Assembly (NCBI GenBank): GCA_026983685.1
Contig: JALSTO010000202.1
Span: forward strand, 1 to 10,384
From: Aquificaceae bacterium
Lineage (GTDB): Bacteria; Aquificota; Aquificia; Aquificales; Aquificaceae
Reading direction: 5' to 3'
Length of the DNA: 10,384 bases
A program made the translations under genes and the position numbers. The notes beneath the pieces were generated by a model. It was not told the DNA's origin, searched no databases, and saw only the letters and a list, made by a program, of their open reading frames with translations. Positions 6,977 to 10,384 of the stretch are shown here, piece by piece; within the stretch, counting starts at the first letter, position 1, and each line of letters begins with the position of its first letter.

Positions 6977-8304
6977 GGATTCTCGTTGTTGAGGACGATG
7001 GGGACTTCAGAGAGCTTCTCGTTGAGCACTTTCAGGGACTTGGCTATCAGGTTGATGGAGCCCCTGACAGAGAAGAAGCCTACGAGCTCCTTGAGGAGAA
7101 GGATTACTCCGTTGTACTCCTTGACCTATTCCTTCCCGATGGCAACGGCATGGAGATACTGGAGTGGATAAGGGAGAACTCACCTCTAACGGAGGTTCTC
7201 GTAATAACAGGGCACGGGACAATAAAGACCGCAGTTGAGGCTATGAAGCTTGGAGCATACGACTTTCTGACGAAGCCCTGCTCTCTCAGGGAGGTTGAGA
7301 TAACGGTAAGGAAGGCGCTTGAGTCCAGAGGTATAAAGAGGGAGAACCTACTTTACAGGAAGGAGAAGGACCTTTCCCTTGACTACCTGGGTTTTGTTTT
7401 CCAGAGTAAGGCGATGCTTGAGGTGGTGAGTCGGATTGAAAGGATCGCATGCTCGGACTGCCCCGTCCTTATAACGGGAGAGTCGGGTGTGGGAAAGGAG
7501 GTTGTGGCAAACCTGATCCATCGCAAGAGTGAAAGGGCTGACAGACCCATGGTATCCCTGAACATCGCCTCAATACCGAAGGAGCTCATGGAGGCTGAGC
7601 TCTTTGGCTACGAGAAGGGAGCTTTCACCGGTGCGGACAGAGGAAAGGAAGGCTTCTTTGAGCTTGCGGACGGAAGCACCCTCTTTCTTGATGAGATAGG
7701 AGAGATGGAGCTGTCCCTTCAGGCAAAGCTCCTGAGGGTGTTGGAGACCAAAAGGTTTTACAGATTAGGTGGGAGGAGAGAGATAGAGAGCGATGTTAGG
7801 GTAATAACCGCTACAAACAGGGACCTGAAGAGGCTCGTCAAGGAGGGAAAGTTCAGGGAAGACCTGTACTACAGACTCAACGTTGTTGAGATAAACATCC
7901 CGCCTCTGAGGGAAAGGAAGGAGGATATACTACCTCTCGCCTACCACTTCCTGAACCTCTTCAACAGGAAGTACTCAAAGAGAATAAAAGGATTCTCCGC
8001 GGAAGCTGAAGAACAGCTCCTTTCCTACCCATGGTACGGGAATGTGAGGGAGCTTAAGAACATGGTGGAGAGGGCGGTTCTCTTCTGCGATTCTGGTGAG
8101 ATAGGAACGGAGGACATCTCCTGCCTCTTTACCCATAGAGAAGGTGAGGGCAAGAAGGAGTTCAAGACCATAAAGGACCTGGAGAGAGAGTACATAGTGG
8201 AGGTACTCAGACAGGTAAACTTTAACAAGAGAAAAGCCGCCCAGATTTTAGGCATACCCCTCAGGACCTTCTACCGCAAGCTTGAGAGCTACGGTATAAA
8301 GTGA
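6973..8304 (+). CDS. NtrC-family sigma-54-dependent response regulator
   Basis: The protein has 443 residues in three parts. The receiver (about 1-115) has the acidic pair Asp8/Asp9, the phosphorylated Asp51 (LLDLFLPDGNG), Thr79 and Lys101. The AAA+ domain (about 140-370) has Walker A GESGVGKE (169-176), the sigma-54-contacting loop GAFTGA (216-221), Walker B LFLDEIGEM with Asp240/Glu241, and the arginine-finger region REDLYYRLNV (295-304). The Fis-type helix-turn-helix (about 400-443) has NKRKAAQILGIPLRTFYRKL. All key residues are intact, so it should open sigma-54 promoters when phosphorylated by the preceding kinase, whose stop overlaps its ATG. Two tandem dyad sites and a -24/-12 promoter begin right after its stop codon, so its likely target is the following DsrE-porin operon. 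Confidence 0.96.
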   Translation: MRILVVEDDGDFRELLVEHFQGLGYQVDGAPDREEAYELLEEKDYSVVLLDLFLPDGNGMEILEWIRENSPLTEVLVITGHGTIKTAVEAMKLGAYDFLTKPCSLREVEITVRKALESRGIKRENLLYRKEKDLSLDYLGFVFQSKAMLEVVSRIERIACSDCPVLITGESGVGKEVVANLIHRKSERADRPMVSLNIASIPKELMEAELFGYEKGAFTGADRGKEGFFELADGSTLFLDEIGEMELSLQAKLLRVLETKRFYRLGGRREIESDVRVITATNRDLKRLVKEGKFREDLYYRLNVVEINIPPLRERKEDILPLAYHFLNLFNRKYSKRIKGFSAEAEEQLLSYPWYGNVRELKNMVERAVLFCDSGEIGTEDISCLFTHREGEGKKEFKTIKDLEREYIVEVLRQVNFNKRKAAQILGIPLRTFYRKLESYGIK

Positions 8305-8305
8305 G

Positions 8306-8318
8306 TGCCAATCTGGCA
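8306..8318. promoter_or_regulatory. Upstream activator site 1 (inverted repeat)
   Basis: TGCCA-ATC-TGGCA is a perfect inverted repeat beginning one base after the activator's stop codon. Its centre is about 121 bases ahead of the predicted transcription start, a usual distance for NtrC-type enhancer sites. A near-identical copy follows 20 bases downstream. Confidence 0.75.
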
Positions 8319-8325
8319 AAGGTAT

Positions 8326-8338
8326 TGCCGATCTGACA
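8326..8338. promoter_or_regulatory. Upstream activator site 2 (degenerate copy)
   Basis: TGCCGATCTGACA repeats site 1 with two changes. With the trailing AAAGG the match is 15 of 17 bases. The 20-base period puts both copies on the same face of the helix, about two turns apart, as expected for two dimers of an activator binding side by side. Its centre lies near -101. Confidence 0.7.
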
Positions 8339-8406
8339 AAGGATATCAGGAAGAAATCCAGGGCTCAAAATCCGTAAGTTCTTGACATTCATCGCCTTTC
8401 CGTCTT

Positions 8407-8422
8407 CGGCACGAAATTTGCA
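8407..8422 (+). promoter_or_regulatory. Sigma-54 (-24/-12) promoter
   Basis: CGGCACGAAATTTGCA fits the consensus TGGCACGNNNNTTGCW in all but the first base. GG is at 8408-8409 and GC at 8420-8421, with exactly 10 bases between them as required. The predicted start is near 8433, leaving a short leader with a strong AAGGAGG ribosome site ahead of the ATG at 8456. A cognate sigma-54 activator is encoded immediately upstream. Confidence 0.88.
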
Positions 8423-8455
8423 ACAAAAGCAGTAAAACCAAAGGAGGTAGGAGTT

Positions 8456-8959
8456 ATGGACAGGAGAGATTTCTTTAAGTTCGGAGCAGCGGCAATGTCA
8501 GTGCCTATACTCAGCACAGTTGCCTCAGCAAAGAACGTGAGGCTTAGCTTTGACGACCTCAAGAAGGAGGCTAAGGTAAACGTCATATACCATGCGGACT
8601 TTCCTCAGGAGAAGAGGTTCAAGACCATGCTCAGGAACATCACCAACCACCTCTCCGTTTACGACTTTGACCCCTTCAAGATAAAGATAGTGGTGGTATC
8701 TCACGGAGCGGGTGGAAAGTTCATGCTCAAGGACCTGAGAGGTACCAAGTGGGCTAAGGAGCCCATAGACCAGAAGGCTCTCAGGATAAAGATGGAGGAG
8801 CTCCTTCAGTACGGGGTTGAGTTTTACCTCTGTGGTATCACGGTCAAGAGGGCAAAGCTTGCAGGTAAGCTCTACGACTTTGTGAAGATAGTTCCCTCGG
8901 GAGTCGGAACCGTTGCCCATCTTCAGACCTTGGGCTATGCCTACATAAAGGTTCAGTAA
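8456..8959 (+). CDS. Tat-exported DsrE/DsrF-like protein
   Basis: The protein has 167 residues. The start MDRRDFFKFG is a twin-arginine signal, followed by a hydrophobic stretch (11-24) and an AxA-type cleavage region (ASA, about 23-25), so the mature protein probably folds in the cytoplasm before export to the periplasm. The remainder resembles the DsrE/DsrF/YchN small alpha/beta fold: VNVIYHADF opening strand, KIVVVSHGAGGKFML, then KMEELLQYGVEFYLCGITVKR, with the single cysteine Cys126 at the place where sulfur-carrying DsrE proteins hold their active cysteine, and finally VPSGVGTVAHLQTLGYAYIKV. Members of the family bind or relay sulfane sulfur, usually in the cytoplasm, so a Tat-exported version is notable. 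It is the first gene after the sigma-54 promoter, has AAAGGAGGTAGGAG just upstream, and is 20 bases from the porin gene. Confidence 0.85.
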   Translation: MDRRDFFKFGAAAMSVPILSTVASAKNVRLSFDDLKKEAKVNVIYHADFPQEKRFKTMLRNITNHLSVYDFDPFKIKIVVVSHGAGGKFMLKDLRGTKWAKEPIDQKALRIKMEELLQYGVEFYLCGITVKRAKLAGKLYDFVKIVPSGVGTVAHLQTLGYAYIKVQ

Positions 8960-8979
8960 TCTCATAAAGGAGGGGAAGC

Positions 8980-10384
8980 ATGAGGAAGTTAGCTCTCACA
9001 GGAGTGGCACTTGGAACTTTGGCCGTTTTTACGCCCGATACCTCCCACGCTATAAGGGTATGGAGTGCCTCAACCCAGCAGTTCCTTGATATCAACTTCC
9101 TGATCCAGACCTGGTTCAGGTACCAGAAGATAGACGACAAAAACAGACCTAACTTTATAAAGGCTCCCAGCGGTAACTTTGACACCTCCTTCAGGAGGAT
9201 AAGATTCAGGCTCGGAGGCAGTTACAACAAGTACTTCAAGTTCAACTTCGTCATGAGGCTCAATAACACCGGAAGAGATGCCTACATAGCTCCCTTTGGG
9301 GGACAGCCTCCGGGCTACCTCAGACAGGGAGGACTCCTTGGAGGAAGGAACTTCGCCCTCCACGAGCTTGACTTAAAGTTTGCCCTTCACAACATGTTTG
9401 AGTCTAAGGGCTGGATAATTGACGCTCACCTTGGTTTCCCCAGAATTCCTCTGGGTAGGGAACAGTATGGAAGGACTGGCTTTGACAACCTTGAGTCCGA
9501 CAGGACCTTTGCCACTCTCCGGTGGACCCATCTCACGGTTGCAAACGTTACGGGAAGAGCTTACGGTGGTTTCATCCACGTCAGAAAAGGCAACAAGGCA
9601 AAGGGTTTCAGGAGGATAACCTGGGACGGATTCGTAGGTGTCTTTGACGGCTTCAAAGGTATAGAACAACCTTGGGATGAGACAGCGAGGGTAGGAAATA
9701 CAGGAAGTGTTGATCCTGCCTGCACAAGCGGTACGGCTTTTGCAAAGTGTCTTTCCCAGCTCAGAAGCAATTCAAAGGATTCTTTCCTATACACCTTCAG
9801 GACAACCCTTATGCTCGGGAAACCGGAAGGAAAGCCTAAGGGCCTCAATTGGCTTTACAGGGACACCTACCTTGGGAAGAGAAAGGGTATTACCATAGGT
9901 CTGTCCTACGCCATGCAGAACAACATAGACCAGGAGCTTATAACTGATGTTCAGGGACCAGCGCCTGGAGTTAAGGGGAATGGTAATCTTCAACCGGGTG
10001 CAGGTTCTGTTCAGGTCAGGGTTCCCTATATGATTCTCCCCAATCCAATAGCCGCCTTTAGCAACGTTGCAAACCACCCAGTTGACATGCAGATGTACGG
10101 AGCGGACATTGCCATTCACTACGGACCTCTGACGCTCATAGGTGAATTTGGACAGCATCAGTTCAAAGGTGTCTGGCTCTCCAACTCAAATCCGAGTGAG
10201 GACTTTAAGAACAAGTGGCTTATCCTCAAAGGTGCTTGGGTTATAAATCCCAGTAGTGTCCATCTATGGGAACCGTATGTCAGCTACTATGAGTGGAATC
10301 CTGATATAAAGGAAGCTCCCTGTTCAGGAGGTAATGTCTGTGCTTACGGGGATGCCGCTAACTTCATAAAGAAGAACAAATGGC
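8980..10384 (+). CDS. Outer-membrane porin-like beta-barrel protein, C-terminally cut by window end
   Basis: The frame is open from the ATG at 8980 to the last base: 468 codons with no stop. A signal peptide (MRKLALTGVALGTLAVF, cleavage near SHA at 22-24) is followed by alternating hydrophobic and aromatic strands rich in Arg, Phe and Gly, for example RRIRFRLGGSYNKYFKFNF and WIIDAHLGFPRIPLG. This pattern resembles the phosphate-selective porin O/P family. Two close cysteine pairs, Cys248/Cys257 (PACTSGTAFAKC) and Cys448/Cys454 (CSGGNVC), are placed in what look like surface loops and could form disulfides. AAAGGAGGGG sits about 5 bases ahead of the ATG, and the gene is 20 bases after the DsrE-like gene, so the two probably share the sigma-54 promoter. 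The transported solute cannot be told from sequence. Confidence 0.82.
   Translation, partial: MRKLALTGVALGTLAVFTPDTSHAIRVWSASTQQFLDINFLIQTWFRYQKIDDKNRPNFIKAPSGNFDTSFRRIRFRLGGSYNKYFKFNFVMRLNNTGRDAYIAPFGGQPPGYLRQGGLLGGRNFALHELDLKFALHNMFESKGWIIDAHLGFPRIPLGREQYGRTGFDNLESDRTFATLRWTHLTVANVTGRAYGGFIHVRKGNKAKGFRRITWDGFVGVFDGFKGIEQPWDETARVGNTGSVDPACTSGTAFAKCLSQLRSNSKDSFLYTFRTTLMLGKPEGKPKGLNWLYRDTYLGKRKGITIGLSYAMQNNIDQELITDVQGPAPGVKGNGNLQPGAGSVQVRVPYMILPNPIAAFSNVANHPVDMQMYGADIAIHYGPLTLIGEFGQHQFKGVWLSNSNPSEDFKNKWLILKGAWVINPSSVHLWEPYVSYYEWNPDIKEAPCSGGNVCAYGDAANFIKKNKW

Noticed and set aside
8306..8318. Inverted repeat after the activator gene as a terminator
   Set aside because: The stem is only 5 bp, no T run follows, and the motif is repeated 20 bases later, which fits an activator site better.
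8382..8387. TTGACA hexamer resembling a sigma-70 -35 box ahead of the DsrE-like gene
   Set aside because: No -10-like hexamer lies 16-18 bases downstream (that position reads TTCGGC), while the sigma-54 match is excellent.
8525..8965. Minus-strand open frame of 146 codons opposite the DsrE-like gene
   Set aside because: The plus-strand gene has a Tat signal, a ribosome site and a promoter; the opposite frame has none.
9787..10158. Minus-strand open frame of 123 codons, and others opposite the porin
   Set aside because: The plus-strand frame is open for 468 codons with a signal peptide and beta-barrel pattern; the opposite frames are by-products.
1..10384. CRISPR arrays, insertion sequences, tRNA or rRNA genes
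   Set aside because: No repeat arrays, transposase-like frames, terminal inverted repeats or RNA-gene signatures were seen; almost all bases are accounted for by the listed genes and short gaps.

Overview
The window reads as a chromosomal segment of a thermophilic, respiring, flagellated Gram-negative-type bacterium, most likely from the order Aquificales (Aquifex/Hydrogenobacter/Hydrogenivirga-like). This is inferred from the Rieske, cytochrome b and cytochrome c1 genes fused into one short operon, the strong use of AGG/AGA arginine and ATA isoleucine codons, Lys/Glu-rich proteins, and tight gene packing with ATGA overlaps. The exact genus cannot be fixed by eye. Base composition and codon use look uniform, and no mobile element, tRNA, rRNA or CRISPR array is visible.

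Layout: (1) Bases 1-1014 hold the 3' end of flgG (distal rod protein) and the overlapping flgA (P-ring assembly chaperone). (2) A 109-base gap follows with two dyad sequences and a weak promoter-like box. It leads into a complete petABC operon (1124-3602) encoding a cytochrome bc1 complex, the quinol:cytochrome c oxidoreductase. (3) A small lipoprotein gene on the minus strand (3599-4000) converges on petC so tightly that the stop codons overlap. A GC-rich hairpin that could end transcription lies inside the lipoprotein's last codons. (4) From 4056 to 8304 a translationally coupled three-gene operon encodes a lipid-anchored periplasmic binding protein, a membrane sensor histidine kinase and an NtrC-type sigma-54 activator. 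(5) The 151-base gap after the activator carries two tandem copies of a 13-base element (TGCCRATCTGRCA) and a near-consensus -24/-12 sigma-54 promoter. (6) This promoter drives a Tat-exported DsrE-like protein and a large outer-membrane porin-like protein that runs off the window.

Parts 4 to 6 form the most interesting unit. A binding protein with no ABC permease or ATPase beside it appears to serve as the periplasmic detector for the kinase. The kinase would phosphorylate the activator, which would bind the twin upstream elements and switch on the sigma-54 promoter for the DsrE-like protein and the porin. The wiring (sensor lipoprotein, kinase, activator, binding sites, promoter, targets) can be read almost entirely from sequence. 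The ligand is not known; an inorganic sulfur compound is a reasonable guess from the DsrE fold and the lifestyle of the group, but it is only inference.
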